Origin: Streptomyces kaniharaensis
GTDB lineage: Bacteria; Actinomycetota; Actinomycetes; Streptomycetales; Streptomycetaceae
NCBI RefSeq assembly: GCF_009569385.1
Contig: NZ_WBOF01000001.1
Location: forward strand, 186,001 to 250,000
DNA: 64,000 nucleotides
Direction: 5' to 3'
In this document: positions 53,363-61,231 of the stretch, piece after piece
Layout: the number at the start of each line of letters is the position of its first letter
Numbering within the stretch: the stretch's first letter is position 1
The notes under the pieces: generated by a model
What the model saw: only the letters and a program-made list of their open reading frames with translations
Databases searched by the model: none
Told to the model about the DNA's origin: nothing
Program-made: the position numbers and the translations under genes

Positions 53363-54424
53363 ATGCCGCCGCTACCGAGCACCCTCGTCCTGGGCGCCAC
53401 CGGCTTCCTCGGCCGCTGGCTGGTCCTCGAACTCCTCACCCGCGACGAGCCAGTCGCCGCCGCGGTCCGCGGCGGTCCCGGCAGCACACGCGACACCGAG
53501 CTCCGCGACTGGCTTCGCGCCCACGGCACCGAGGACACCTCCCTCACCACCGTCGTCGCCGACCTCACCCGCCCCGGCCTCGACTTCTCCCCCGACGACG
53601 ACGCCCGCCTCGCCGAGGTCCGCGACGTCCACAACCTCGCCGCCCGCTACGCGTTCGGCCTCACCCGCGCCCAGGCCCACCCCGCCAACGTCGACGGCGC
53701 CCTGCACGCCCTCCGCTGGTCCGCCACCCGCCCTCACCTCCGCCGCCACGTCCACCTCTCCGGCTACCGCGTCGGCCGCGGCCCCCACCCCCGCCACCCG
53801 CTCCCGCCCCGCGAGGCCGCGGCCCTCTACGCCCGCCTCGGCGCCTACGAGGCGTCCAAGCAACTCGGCGACGCCGCCGTCCGGGTGACGGCCGACCGGC
53901 TCGACGTCCCCCTCACCACCGTCAACCCCAGCAGCGTCATCGGTCACTCGACGACCGGCGAAGCCGGCCAGTACCTCGGCCTCGCGCAACTCGTCCGCCA
54001 ACTCCACCGCGGACGCCTCCCGCTGCTCCCCGGCACCCGCCGCACCTTCCTCCCCGTCGTCACCGTCGACCACCTGGCCCGCTTCCTCGCCGCCGTCCCA
54101 GCCCACGACCGGCCGCAGGCCCAGGCCCATGCCGTTCTCGACCCCGACACTCCTCTCCTTCCGGATCTCATCGCCCTCCTCGCCACCCACCTCGGCGTCC
54201 GCCCGCCCCGCGGCCACATCCCCGTCCCCCTGCTCCGCCGACTCCCCCGAGCCCTCACCGGCGCCGACCCGGAAACCCTCAGCTTCCTCTCCGAAGACCG
54301 CTACGACACCACCTCCGCCGACCACCTCGCCGCCAAGATCGGCCTCAGTCACCCACCCGTCACCGAAGCCCTCCGCGCCTGGTCCACCCGCCTCGTCGCC
54401 GATGGCTTCGGCACCGCGACGTAG
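53363..54424 (+). CDS. NAD(P)-dependent epimerase/dehydratase-like (extended SDR)
   Basis: A 353-aa protein with GGAGAG upstream of ATG 53363. The nucleotide-binding motif is LVLGATGFLGRWLVLELLTR, and a catalytic Tyr-Lys pair is suggested by YARLGAYEASKQLGD (YxxxK). The segment VNPSSVIGHSTTGEAG follows. Extended SDRs act on nucleotide sugars, steroids or acyl compounds; the substrate is unknown. The gene shares a TetR operator with the preceding repressor and is likely induced by its own substrate or a related compound. Confidence 0.88.
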   Translation: MPPLPSTLVLGATGFLGRWLVLELLTRDEPVAAAVRGGPGSTRDTELRDWLRAHGTEDTSLTTVVADLTRPGLDFSPDDDARLAEVRDVHNLAARYAFGLTRAQAHPANVDGALHALRWSATRPHLRRHVHLSGYRVGRGPHPRHPLPPREAAALYARLGAYEASKQLGDAAVRVTADRLDVPLTTVNPSSVIGHSTTGEAGQYLGLAQLVRQLHRGRLPLLPGTRRTFLPVVTVDHLARFLAAVPAHDRPQAQAHAVLDPDTPLLPDLIALLATHLGVRPPRGHIPVPLLRRLPRALTGADPETLSFLSEDRYDTTSADHLAAKIGLSHPPVTEALRAWSTRLVADGFGTAT

Positions 54425-54720
54425 AAAGTCGGCCCACCCGACTTCCCACGCGACCCACCCCGGCACCAACGGACCCCGATCAACCAGCCGCAAACGGGCG
54501 CGGCCGAGGCCGCGCCCCGGGCCGGCAGTCGACGCTCCACCAGACACGCTTCCCCGGCGCCGGTACAGAAAGTCGACCCACCCGACCTCCCCTGCAACCG
54601 ATCCCGACGCCGACACCCCCGGGCACGCACAGGCCCGGACCGACCACCCGCAAAACGAGCGCGACCGGGCCGCCAGACCTGTTTCGACGCCCCACCAGGC
54701 GCGCCCAGTACTCCAGTGTG
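54421..54720. repeat. Two diverged copies of a roughly 145-bp unit in noncoding DNA
   Basis: Unit A (from about 54421) and unit B (from about 54564) share in the same order GAAAGTCG-n-CCCACCCGAC, then CCG-CAAA-CG-GCGCG, then TCGACGC-CCACCAG. Unit A starts with a hairpin AAGTCGG-CCCAC-CCGACTT (54426-54444) that could end the epimerase transcript; unit B keeps a shorter form (GTCG/CGAC at 54572-54586). No credible gene lies here. Confidence 0.45.
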
Positions 54721-54730
54721 ACTTCGCGAT

Positions 54731-54898
54731 CTACGCGGTGGAGGCGGCGGAGAGCCGCTGCCGATAGTGGCTGCGACGTGCCGAAGCTTGGTGGCTTCTG
54801 CGCCAGTTCGACCAGTGCAGGAGTGCGTTCAGGGCTGTGGTCGGCGGGCTGAACACTGCGCCGATCAGGCGGCGGATCTTCGGGACGGTCAGGTCGAC
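54731..54898 (-). mobile_element. C-terminal remnant of an IS701-type transposase
   Basis: The minus strand reads LTVPKIRRLIGAVFSPPTTA, then HWSNWRRSHQASARRSHYRQ and a stop. This is the typical C-terminus of actinobacterial IS701-family (DDE) transposases, in which LTV-(x)-RRLL precedes WSRWRRRHQARAR-SHY. Only about 55 of some 400 residues remain. No inverted repeats were recognised. Confidence 0.7.
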
Positions 54899-55030
54899 CG
54901 GGCCCCCGTTTCGGGCCGGGCGGCTCGCATCCGGCACGTCTGGTCGGCCTCGCGTCGTCGACCGCCGCGGCAAGGAACGCGTCGCGTCGGTGCGGCGTTG
55001 CTCCGTTGGCCGTTATGAGCGGCGCCTATG

Positions 55031-55747
55031 TCACACCAGTGCCGCGCCGCCGTCTATCGCGAGCGTGGTGCCGGTGACGTAGGCGTTGGCCAGGACGAAG
55101 AGATAGGCCGCTGCGGCTTCCTCGGCAGTGCCGACACGCCGCGTGAGCAGCTCGGATCCGGCGCCCTGGAGGAAAGCCTCCGGGTCCGTGACACTGCCGT
55201 CCCACAGCTCGGTACGGATCACACCGGGCTGGATCACGTTGACGCGCAGAGGGGCGAGTTCGACGGCGAGTGCCCGGGACAGGGCCTCGATGCCGCCGGT
55301 GATACCCGCCGTGAGCGCGGTTCCGGACAGGGGGCGGATCGCGAGGACGCCGGAGCTGAAGGTGATCGAGCCGCCGTCGCGCAGTCGCGGTGCAGCGTAC
55401 TTGGCGGAGAGGAACGCGCCCCAGAACCGGCGCTCGAAGACGGCCCTGGCCTCCTGCGGGGTGGTGTCGACCAGCGGCTTGATCAGCAGAGATTCGCCCG
55501 CGGTGTAGACGAGGTGGTCGAACTCCCCGACCTGCTCGAAGAACGCGGCGATGGCGTTGCCGTCTGCGACGTCCAGGCGGCGGCCTTCGGCCGGCTCGCC
55601 CAACCGCTTCGTCGCGGCGTCCACGCGGTCCTGATTGCTGGAGGCGACCACGACGTCCGCGCCAGCCGCCGCGGCCTGTTGGGCTACCGCGAAGCCGATG
55701 CCGGAGGTTCCACCGATGATCACGATCTTCTTGCCAGCCAGAGACAT
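55031..55747 (-). CDS. Short-chain dehydrogenase/reductase
   Basis: A 238-aa classical-type SDR. The cofactor motif is IVIIGGTSGIGFAVAQQAAA. The active-site region differs from the classical YxxxK: where Tyr is expected the sequence reads SSGVLAIRPLSGTALTAGIT, with no Tyr-Lys pair, so activity may be altered. The C-terminal ANAYVTGTTLAIDGGAALV is typical. ATG 55747 is chosen because GAAGGA is 9 nt upstream; ATG 55756 is closer to it. Divergent from the AraC gene, which probably regulates it. Confidence 0.88.
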   Translation of the reverse strand: MSLAGKKIVIIGGTSGIGFAVAQQAAAAGADVVVASSNQDRVDAATKRLGEPAEGRRLDVADGNAIAAFFEQVGEFDHLVYTAGESLLIKPLVDTTPQEARAVFERRFWGAFLSAKYAAPRLRDGGSITFSSGVLAIRPLSGTALTAGITGGIEALSRALAVELAPLRVNVIQPGVIRTELWDGSVTDPEAFLQGAGSELLTRRVGTAEEAAAAYLFVLANAYVTGTTLAIDGGAALV

Positions 55748-55830
55748 GGGACCCATTCCTTCGTCGATGCGGTGCCGGGGTTCGGCAACCCCATGGCAAG
55801 AACGTACGCCTCCACATCGAGACGGTGAAT

Positions 55831-55841
55831 GACTTGAAGTC
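55831..55841. promoter_or_regulatory. Dyad GACTT-G-AAGTC between SDR and araC genes
   Basis: A perfect 5-bp dyad with 1-nt centre in the 142-bp divergent intergenic region, 49 bp from the AraC start and 84 bp from the SDR start. Candidate binding site; AraC proteins often prefer direct repeats, so the assignment is uncertain. Confidence 0.35.
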
Positions 55842-55889
55842 TTGATTCCATGTCATATCGTCTCGCCATACAGGCACTAGAGTGGCGCT

Positions 55890-56837
55890 ATGGACATCCT
55901 GAGCGACACCCTCGAAGTCCTGCGCACGGGACGCCCGATGGTGACTCGCACCGACGCGCACGCCCCGTGGGCCCTGAAGTTCCAACCCATCTCAGGCGCC
56001 GGATTCCACGTGGTCGTGGAAGGGCACTGTCACCTGCTGCCACCACGCGGCCAACCGCTCGCGCTGGGACCCGGCGACATCGTGTTCCTGCAGCGCGGCA
56101 GCGGACACACCCTGTGCGACGTGCCGGACCGCGATCCGGTGGACTTCGTACCGGAGCGCGTGGACCGTTCCTCGCCGATCGGCCAGGTCACCGTGGACGG
56201 ACCGGGGCCGCACACGGTGCTGGTCTGCGGCGCGTACGCGATCGACGTTGATCGCCCGCACCCGCTGTTCAGCGATCTACCGGAGGTCATCCACCTTCCC
56301 GCGGTTCCCGGCCGCCACCCCGTGCTGCGCTCGGCGGTCGATCAGCTGTGCGCCGAGTTCCACGCGCCGCAGCCGGGCTCGGACGCGGTCGTCACGGCGC
56401 TCATCGATCTGCTGCTGCTGTACATCCTCCGGTCGTGGTACGCCGAACTGCCGAAGGAGCGGACCCGGGGCTGGGCGGCCGCGCTGACCGATCCGGCAGT
56501 CGCCCCGGCCCTGAAGGCGATCCACGACGATCCCGGCCATCCCTGGACCGTGGAGTCTCTGGGCACCCGCGCCGGGCTGTCCCGCGCCGCGTTCGCCCGC
56601 CGCTTCGCCTCGGTGGTCGGCGAGCCGCCGTTGACCTACCTGACCAACTGGCGGATGGCCACCGCGGCGCGGTTGCTGCACCAGTCGCCGGCCCCGCTGA
56701 GCACGATCGCGCAGCACACGGGGTACACGTCGGAGTTCGCCTTCGCCAAAGCTTTCAAAAGACACTTCGGATCGCCGCCGGGGGCCTACCGCAAGCAGGT
56801 CAGGACGGCAGGCGACGAACCAGGCGGATACAACTGA
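55890..56837 (+). CDS. AraC family regulator with cupin domain
   Basis: A 315-aa protein. The N-terminal cupin-type effector domain (GAGFHVVVEGHCHLLPPRGQ, then LGPGDIVFLQRGSGHTL) belongs to the AraC_binding_2/6 type. The C-terminal double HTH starts near 205: VESLGTRAGLSRAAFARRFA and LSTIAQHTGYTSEFAFAKAF, followed by KRHFGSPPGAYRK. It is divergent from the SDR gene, a common AraC-SDR pair in which the regulator activates the reductase. Confidence 0.92.
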   Translation: MDILSDTLEVLRTGRPMVTRTDAHAPWALKFQPISGAGFHVVVEGHCHLLPPRGQPLALGPGDIVFLQRGSGHTLCDVPDRDPVDFVPERVDRSSPIGQVTVDGPGPHTVLVCGAYAIDVDRPHPLFSDLPEVIHLPAVPGRHPVLRSAVDQLCAEFHAPQPGSDAVVTALIDLLLLYILRSWYAELPKERTRGWAAALTDPAVAPALKAIHDDPGHPWTVESLGTRAGLSRAAFARRFASVVGEPPLTYLTNWRMATAARLLHQSPAPLSTIAQHTGYTSEFAFAKAFKRHFGSPPGAYRKQVRTAGDEPGGYN

Positions 56838-56838
56838 C

Positions 56839-57038
56839 GGTGAGGGCCAGGACATCACCGCAGCGGATTGGGAAGGGGTGGTCGCTGCCGATCCCGGCCT
56901 CGCGGTGGCCCCGAAGTGGTCGAGCGCCGGGCGGATCGTGTCCAAGAACCCGATGCGGTGGTCGCGACGATGCGCGAGGTGGCGGAGGTTCTGGCGGCCA
57001 AGGTCCAGGGTGAGGACGGCGATTACTACGACGCCTGA
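56839..57038 (+). pseudogene. Frameshifted remnant of an unidentified gene
   Basis: One frame reads DITAADWEGVVAADPGLAVA and ends coding-like at SKNP near 56951. Shifted by one base it continues DAVVATMREVAEVLAAKVQG and EDGDYYDA to TGA 57036-57038. A lost base near 56951 explains both halves. The start is unclear and may be missing. No family recognised. It lies directly before the transposase fragment. Confidence 0.45.
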
Positions 57039-57041
57039 TGC

Positions 57042-57190
57042 GTGCGGCCACCGCGAGATGATCTCGACGAGGTCCGCCGCTACGTCGTGGACCATCTCGG
57101 CGTCGGTGACGGTGTTTTGATCGTGGATGAGACGGGCTTCTTGAAGAAGGGTCGTGGTTCGGCGGGTGTCCGGCGGCAGTACACGTTCCC
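57042..57190 (+). mobile_element. N-terminal-domain fragment of an IS701-type transposase
   Basis: Reads [20 protein letters not shown], then [17 protein letters not shown]. The [17 protein letters not shown] motif, containing the first catalytic Asp of the DDE triad, is highly characteristic of actinobacterial IS701-family transposases. The match stops near 57170, 40 bp before the methyltransferase stop, and nothing of the remaining transposase follows. This fragment is on the plus strand while the C-terminal fragment at 54731 is on the minus strand. Confidence 0.75.
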
Positions 57191-57213
57191 GGGGTGCTCT
57201 CGGGAGGCTCGCG

Positions 57214-57810
57214 TCAGGCCGGCTCGAAGGCGAGGACCGTCCAGTGGACGCCTGGGCGGGCGTGGAGGTCGGGGTGGGCGGTGCGGTGGAGGAGGCGGAG
57301 GTGGTGGGTTGCGGCGAGGGTGACGGTCTCGTTCGGTGGGACGTCGAACATGCGACGGCCCGGCGGGACGGGGCCGTGGCGCAGGGAGAGGACCACGCGT
57401 CCGCCGGGGGCGAGGAGGCGGGCGAGGGTTCGCATGGCCGGCGGGCGTTCGGCCGGGGCGAGGTGCATCCAGACGGCGGTCAGGAGGACGAGGTCGAAGC
57501 GCTCGGCGCCCAGCGAGGGGAGCGCGGGAAGGGCGTCGTCGATCCAGCGGATGCCGGAGCCGGCGTGCAACTGCTTGCCGAGACACCGGAGTTCGGGCGT
57601 CGGCTCGGCGGCGACGACGGGGTGGCCGAGGGCGGCGAGGGCGGCTGCGTCGCGGCCGGTGCCGGCGCCGATGTCGAGGACGGCGGCGGGTGCCGGCGGG
57701 AAGAGGTGCAGCATGTCGCGGTGGACCTCGGCGAAGGTGACGCTCTCGTACTGGACGGCGAGCGCGTCCGCCTCGGCGCCGTAACCCGCGGTGCTGGACA
57801 GGTCGTTCAC
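57214..57810 (-). CDS. Class I SAM-dependent methyltransferase
   Basis: A 198-aa protein from GTG 57810 with GGAGG 6 nt upstream. The SAM-binding motif I is [19 protein letters not shown], motif II around [15 protein letters not shown] and a later [15 protein letters not shown]. The family is broad (small molecule, tRNA or protein substrates), so no target is named. The start overlaps the stop of a 57-aa gene in GTGA. Its 3' end borders the transposase fragment. Confidence 0.9.
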   Translation of the reverse strand: MNDLSSTAGYGAEADALAVQYESVTFAEVHRDMLHLFPPAPAAVLDIGAGTGRDAAALAALGHPVVAAEPTPELRCLGKQLHAGSGIRWIDDALPALPSLGAERFDLVLLTAVWMHLAPAERPPAMRTLARLLAPGGRVVLSLRHGPVPPGRRMFDVPPNETVTLAATHHLRLLHRTAHPDLHARPGVHWTVLAFEPA

Positions 57811-57980
57811 GCCGCCTCCGACCCAACCACCGCGGCACCGGTCACGGGCGCGAAGGAGGTCGGCCCGGTGAGACGGCCGTCGTACCGGGCGGGCACGAGC
57901 TGAGGGTCCTCCGGCGAACACACGGCGAAGCGCGTGTCCACGGCCTGCCCGGGCAGATGCATCCAGACGTGGTTGCTCAC
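57807..57980 (-). CDS. 57-aa protein translationally coupled to the methyltransferase
   Basis: GTG 57980 opens a 57-codon frame (VSNHVWMHLPGQAVDTRFAV, then PQLVPARYDGRLTGPTSFAP) with strong GC-rich third positions, ending in TGA 57809-57807 that overlaps the methyltransferase GTG. It is soluble, with one Cys and no known motif. The ribosome site is weak. The exact 4-nt overlap is the best evidence that it is translated. It may be a partner of the enzyme or a leader peptide. Confidence 0.6.
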   Translation of the reverse strand: MSNHVWMHLPGQAVDTRFAVCSPEDPQLVPARYDGRLTGPTSFAPVTGAAVVGSEAA

Positions 57981-58003
57981 CCGGACAGACTAGCGTCGGC
58001 CCG

Positions 58004-58234
58004 TCAGGCCTCACCGGGGTGCCAGGCGGGCCACTCCCACGGGCGGTCGGCCCAGTGGACGCGGACCGGGTCACGTGGGTCGAGGTCGGGGAACAGCTGG
58101 TGGACCCGGGGCTCGAACTCCTCGGGCGACAGGGGTTCCCAGCCGTGGCCCTCGAAGTGGACCAGCCGGTAGCGGCTGTCGGTGCGGAACTCGGCGATCT
58201 TGACCAGTGGCTTGGACGTGCTGTTGGTCTCCAT
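58004..58234 (-). CDS. Small conserved hypothetical protein
   Basis: A 76-aa protein, METNSTSKPLVKIAEFRTDS at the start, then YRLVHFEGHGWEPLSPEEFE and HQLFPDLDPRDPVRVHWADR. Acidic and Trp-rich, no signal or membrane segment. ATG 58234 is preceded by a GGGGGC. It lies 23 bp upstream of the 57-aa gene in the same orientation, so the three genes 58234-57214 may be one unit. No function recognised. Confidence 0.65.
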   Translation of the reverse strand: METNSTSKPLVKIAEFRTDSRYRLVHFEGHGWEPLSPEEFEPRVHQLFPDLDPRDPVRVHWADRPWEWPAWHPGEA

Positions 58235-58382
58235 GCCCCCAAGCATGTGGCGCGGCGGCAATCGGCGCCCGTCCAGAACACTCTTCCGGGTCATGTCCCG
58301 GCGTCGACGTATTCGTTGGGCACAGAGGCTCGTTGAGCACGGCGTTGGTATGGCGGGGGGTCGACCGCAGGAGGACATCGAC

Positions 58383-59288
58383 ATGACCGGGCAGCCCACC
58401 GGCGAACAGTGGCAGTGGCCGCGGAATGCGTGGCAGCCGCCGCCGGTACCAGCCCCTCCCCCGACCGGGCCGGCCTACACGTTCATCCCGCCGCCCGCCC
58501 CCGAGCTGCCTCCGGCCCCGAGGTGGTCCCGGAAGGTGTGGGCCGCCGCGGCGGTGGGGACCGTCGCCATGCTGGCGTCCATGCTGGCGATGTGCGGGCC
58601 GGGGGGTGGCGACGACGTGTCGGTGGTGGCGGAGCCACAGGCCGCCTCGCCGACACCGTCCGGCCCCACGGCCCCGGACCAGGCGCCGGTCCCGCCGCCC
58701 CCGACCACGCCCGCGCCGTCGCCGCTGCCGGCCCCGACCCCCGCGGGCGGCGAGTCGGCGTCGGCTGCGGAGGCGGCCGCGGCGGAGCCTGCCGCGAGCC
58801 CGCGGCCGCGACCGCGCCGCACTCCCCGGCCGGCCGCGTCCCAGGCCGCGCCTGCCCCGAACGGCTCGGCGCCGTCCCCGGCGGCCCCGGCTCCGGACCC
58901 GGGCTCGACCCCGGGCTGGGGCTCGGGTGCGGCGATCCCGGCGCCCGGCCCGGGCTCGATCTGCGACGAGGCCGAGCGGATGGGCCGCTGGCTCCCCGAC
59001 TCGGCGCAGGCCCGGCTCTGCCGCAGCATCGCGGAGAGAGCGATCGGCGACAGAGCCCCCTCCTCGGCCGAGCGTTCGGCCCGCCCGCAGCAGCAGCCGC
59101 ACCCAGCCGGCGGCAGGTCCGCTCGCACCGCGCTCACCCGTGCCACGCCCGCCGAAAGCGCCACCGCGCCCGCCGAAAGCGCCACCGCGTCCACCCATAC
59201 CGCGCCCGGTGAAAGCGCAGCCCCCCACGTTGGCCGGGACCAATCACTGAACGAGGTGCGGCAGCTCCATATCGCCCCTGATCGGTGA
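58383..59288 (+). CDS. Proline-rich single-pass membrane protein
   Basis: A 301-aa protein with AGGAGG 8 nt upstream of ATG 58383. A Pro/Trp-rich cytoplasmic head (WQWPRNAWQPPPVPAPPPTG) is followed by one hydrophobic segment (about 58-77, VWAAAAVGTVAMLASMLAMC). A long Pro/Ala/Ser-rich, probably extracytoplasmic region comes next with the short ordered patch GSICDEAERMGRWLPDSAQA and RLCRSIAERA. The tail repeats PAESATA. Function unknown; the two Cys in the ordered patch may form a disulfide. Confidence 0.7.
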   Translation: MTGQPTGEQWQWPRNAWQPPPVPAPPPTGPAYTFIPPPAPELPPAPRWSRKVWAAAAVGTVAMLASMLAMCGPGGGDDVSVVAEPQAASPTPSGPTAPDQAPVPPPPTTPAPSPLPAPTPAGGESASAAEAAAAEPAASPRPRPRRTPRPAASQAAPAPNGSAPSPAAPAPDPGSTPGWGSGAAIPAPGPGSICDEAERMGRWLPDSAQARLCRSIAERAIGDRAPSSAERSARPQQQPHPAGGRSARTALTRATPAESATAPAESATASTHTAPGESAAPHVGRDQSLNEVRQLHIAPDR

Positions 59289-59342
59289 CGTGACGTCCCG
59301 CCATCCGGCGGCGGGGCCGTCAAGCGAACCGCACCCCGGTGC

Positions 59343-59756
59343 TCAGGCCTCGCCCAGCACCTTCGTCAGCGTCTCGAACCGCAGGTCCGGCCGCAGCGGG
59401 ATGCCGAAGCGCTCGTCGCCGTACGGGAACGGGGTGTAGACCCCGGTCCGGCGGAAGCCGCGGCGCTCGTACCAGGCGATCAGGTCGGCGCGCTGCTCGA
59501 TCACCGTCATCTCCCAGCGCGGGCACGCCCCACTCCCGGCCGCCACCCGCTCGGCCTCGGCCAGCACGGCCCGACCGAGGCCGCCGTCCTGGAGGCCCGG
59601 GAGCACCGAGAACATGCCGAAGTAGGCGCGGTCGCCGCGATGCTCCAGCTGGCAGCAGGCGAGCAGTTCACCGTCGCGCTCGGCGACCAGGACGACCCCG
59701 TCCGGGTGGCCGAGCGCGGCGGTGACGCCCTCGGCGTCGGTGCGCTGGTCCGGCAC
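59343..59756 (-). CDS. GNAT acetyltransferase, apparently truncated at the N-terminus
   Basis: A 137-aa protein from GTG 59756. The acetyl-CoA motif is FSVLPGLQDGGLGRAVLAEA, and motif B contains ADLIAWYERRGFRRTG. Relatives usually start 30-40 residues earlier, with the helix and loop ending in LLDGQRTD; here the sequence begins PDQRTDAEGV, so the first strand and helix are missing. The upstream frame is open but not GNAT-like and no start with a ribosome site was seen. It may be nonfunctional or may use an altered N-terminus. Confidence 0.7.
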   Translation of the reverse strand: MPDQRTDAEGVTAALGHPDGVVLVAERDGELLACCQLEHRGDRAYFGMFSVLPGLQDGGLGRAVLAEAERVAAGSGACPRWEMTVIEQRADLIAWYERRGFRRTGVYTPFPYGDERFGIPLRPDLRFETLTKVLGEA

Positions 59757-59893
59757 ACGTGACGGCGGTTCAGGATGTGGCCCCGGGGGCCTGGTACTCG
59801 TGGCGGGTACATGGCTACCCTGCTTCCCGGCCGGGCCAACTCCCGGTCGTACCGGGCCCCTTGGGCCTTCAGCACCGGACCAGAGGAGTGTTC

Positions 59894-60799
59894 ATGTCCA
59901 GCACTTCCCGCTCCGCCAGCCCCACCGGGACCACCCGCCGCAGAACCCGCCGGCTCCCCGCCCCGGCCGCACTCGCCGCCACCGGGCTCGCCGCCACCGC
60001 GCTGGTCGCGGGCGCCACCGTCCCGGCCAACGCGGCCGACCGCACCCCCGCCGACCTCCCGCCCGCCGCCACCGCGGACGGCATCCCGCACCCCGAACTC
60101 GACTTCGCCGGCTCCACCGTCGCCGCCCACGAGGGCGCCGAGGACACGGCCGGGATCCGCTCCCTCTACGTCACCCAGACCCCCGGCACGGACGTCTCCG
60201 GCTGGCAGGGCAACGTCGACTGGGCCACCGCCGCCGCCAACGGCGCGAACTTCGCGTACGTCAAGGCGACCGAGGGCACCACCTACCGGAACCCGTACTT
60301 CGCGCAGCAGTACAACGGCTCCTACAACGCGGGCCTGATCCGCGGCGCCTACCACTTCGCCCTGCCGAATCGTTCCTCCGGCGGCGTCCAGGCCAACTAC
60401 TTCGTCGACCACGGCGGCGGCTGGTCCCCGGACGGCGCCACCCTGCCGCCGGCCCTCGACATCGAGTACAACCCGTACGGCGCCACCTGCTACGGCCTCG
60501 GACAGCGCGACATGGTCGCCTGGATCCACGCGTTCAGCGACACCGTCCTCGCCCGCACCGGCCGCTACCCGACGATCTACACCACGACCAGCTGGTGGAC
60601 CCAATGCACCGGCAACAACGGTGACTTCGGCGCCACCAACCCGCTCTGGATAGCCCGGTACGCCCCCTCGCCCGGCACCCTGCCGAACGGCTGGGCCTAC
60701 CAGACCATCTGGCAGTACGCCTCCTCCGGCACCTTCCCCGGCGACCAGGACCTCTTCAACGGTGCCTACGACCGCCTCCAGGCGCTCGCCGACGGCTGA
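59894..60799 (+). CDS. Secreted GH25 lysozyme (N,O-diacetylmuramidase type)
   Basis: A 301-aa protein with GAGGAG upstream of ATG 59894. An Arg-rich signal peptide (about 1-48, LAATGLAATALVAGATVPANA) precedes a short pro-region. The catalytic domain begins GTDVSGWQGNVDWATAAANG, with FAYVKATEGTTYRNPYFAQQ. The catalytic Asp and Glu are in PPALDIEYNPYG (DxE). GH25 enzymes cleave the beta-1,4 bond between MurNAc and GlcNAc in peptidoglycan. Mature size fits cellosyl and Lyc-type streptomycete lysozymes. Convergent with the next gene. Confidence 0.95.
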   Translation: MSSTSRSASPTGTTRRRTRRLPAPAALAATGLAATALVAGATVPANAADRTPADLPPAATADGIPHPELDFAGSTVAAHEGAEDTAGIRSLYVTQTPGTDVSGWQGNVDWATAAANGANFAYVKATEGTTYRNPYFAQQYNGSYNAGLIRGAYHFALPNRSSGGVQANYFVDHGGGWSPDGATLPPALDIEYNPYGATCYGLGQRDMVAWIHAFSDTVLARTGRYPTIYTTTSWWTQCTGNNGDFGATNPLWIARYAPSPGTLPNGWAYQTIWQYASSGTFPGDQDLFNGAYDRLQALADG

Positions 60800-60812
60800 T
60801 CCCCGCTCCCAA

Positions 60813-60853
60813 TGCGGGCGGGCGGGCCGGCGAAACCGATCCTCCCGCCCGCA
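60813..60853. terminator. Terminator between convergent GH25 and membrane protein genes
   Basis: A 10-bp perfect stem TGCGGGCGGG (60813-60822) with CCCGCCCGCA (60844-60853) and a 21-nt loop. Confidence 0.6.
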
Positions 60854-60865
60854 GCGGGCCTCACG

Positions 60866-61231
60866 TCACCGCGGGTCGACGAGCTCCGGGGCGAAGACCG
60901 TCCCCAGCGGCTCCGGGCCGACGTACTGCTGGCAGTTGCACTGCCGCGGCTCGAACTGTACCGGCCGGCGGTCGGCGTCCCAGGCCGTCGGCGCCTCGAC
61001 CTCCTCGTGGCAACGGCCCTGCTTGTCGTGCTTGGCCAGGTGGTGCGTGCAGCCGCAGATCGGCTCCGGCGGGCGCTTGGCCGCCTCCAGGGCGGTGCGC
61101 TGGCGTTCGGCCGCGTCCAGCAGTTCGAGCTTGCGCTCGTGCCGGACCTTGAGCGCGAGGCGGGCGTTGTTCGCGATCCATCCACCGCCGTACAGCACTG
61201 CCGGTATGACCCACCAGACGATGTCGCCCAT
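60866..61231 (-). CDS. Small membrane-anchored Cys-rich hypothetical protein
   Basis: A 121-aa protein. One N-terminal hydrophobic segment (MGDIVWWVIPAVLYGGGWIA) is followed by a charged helix (LKVRHERKLELLDAAERQRT). A Cys/His cluster (CGCTHHLAKHDKQGRCHE and RQCNCQQYVG) could bind a metal. The cluster is likely cytoplasmic, given positive charges after the helix. Similar short proteins occur in many streptomycetes without assigned function. ATG 61231 follows a GGGGGAA sequence. Confidence 0.7.
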   Translation of the reverse strand: MGDIVWWVIPAVLYGGGWIANNARLALKVRHERKLELLDAAERQRTALEAAKRPPEPICGCTHHLAKHDKQGRCHEEVEAPTAWDADRRPVQFEPRQCNCQQYVGPEPLGTVFAPELVDPR

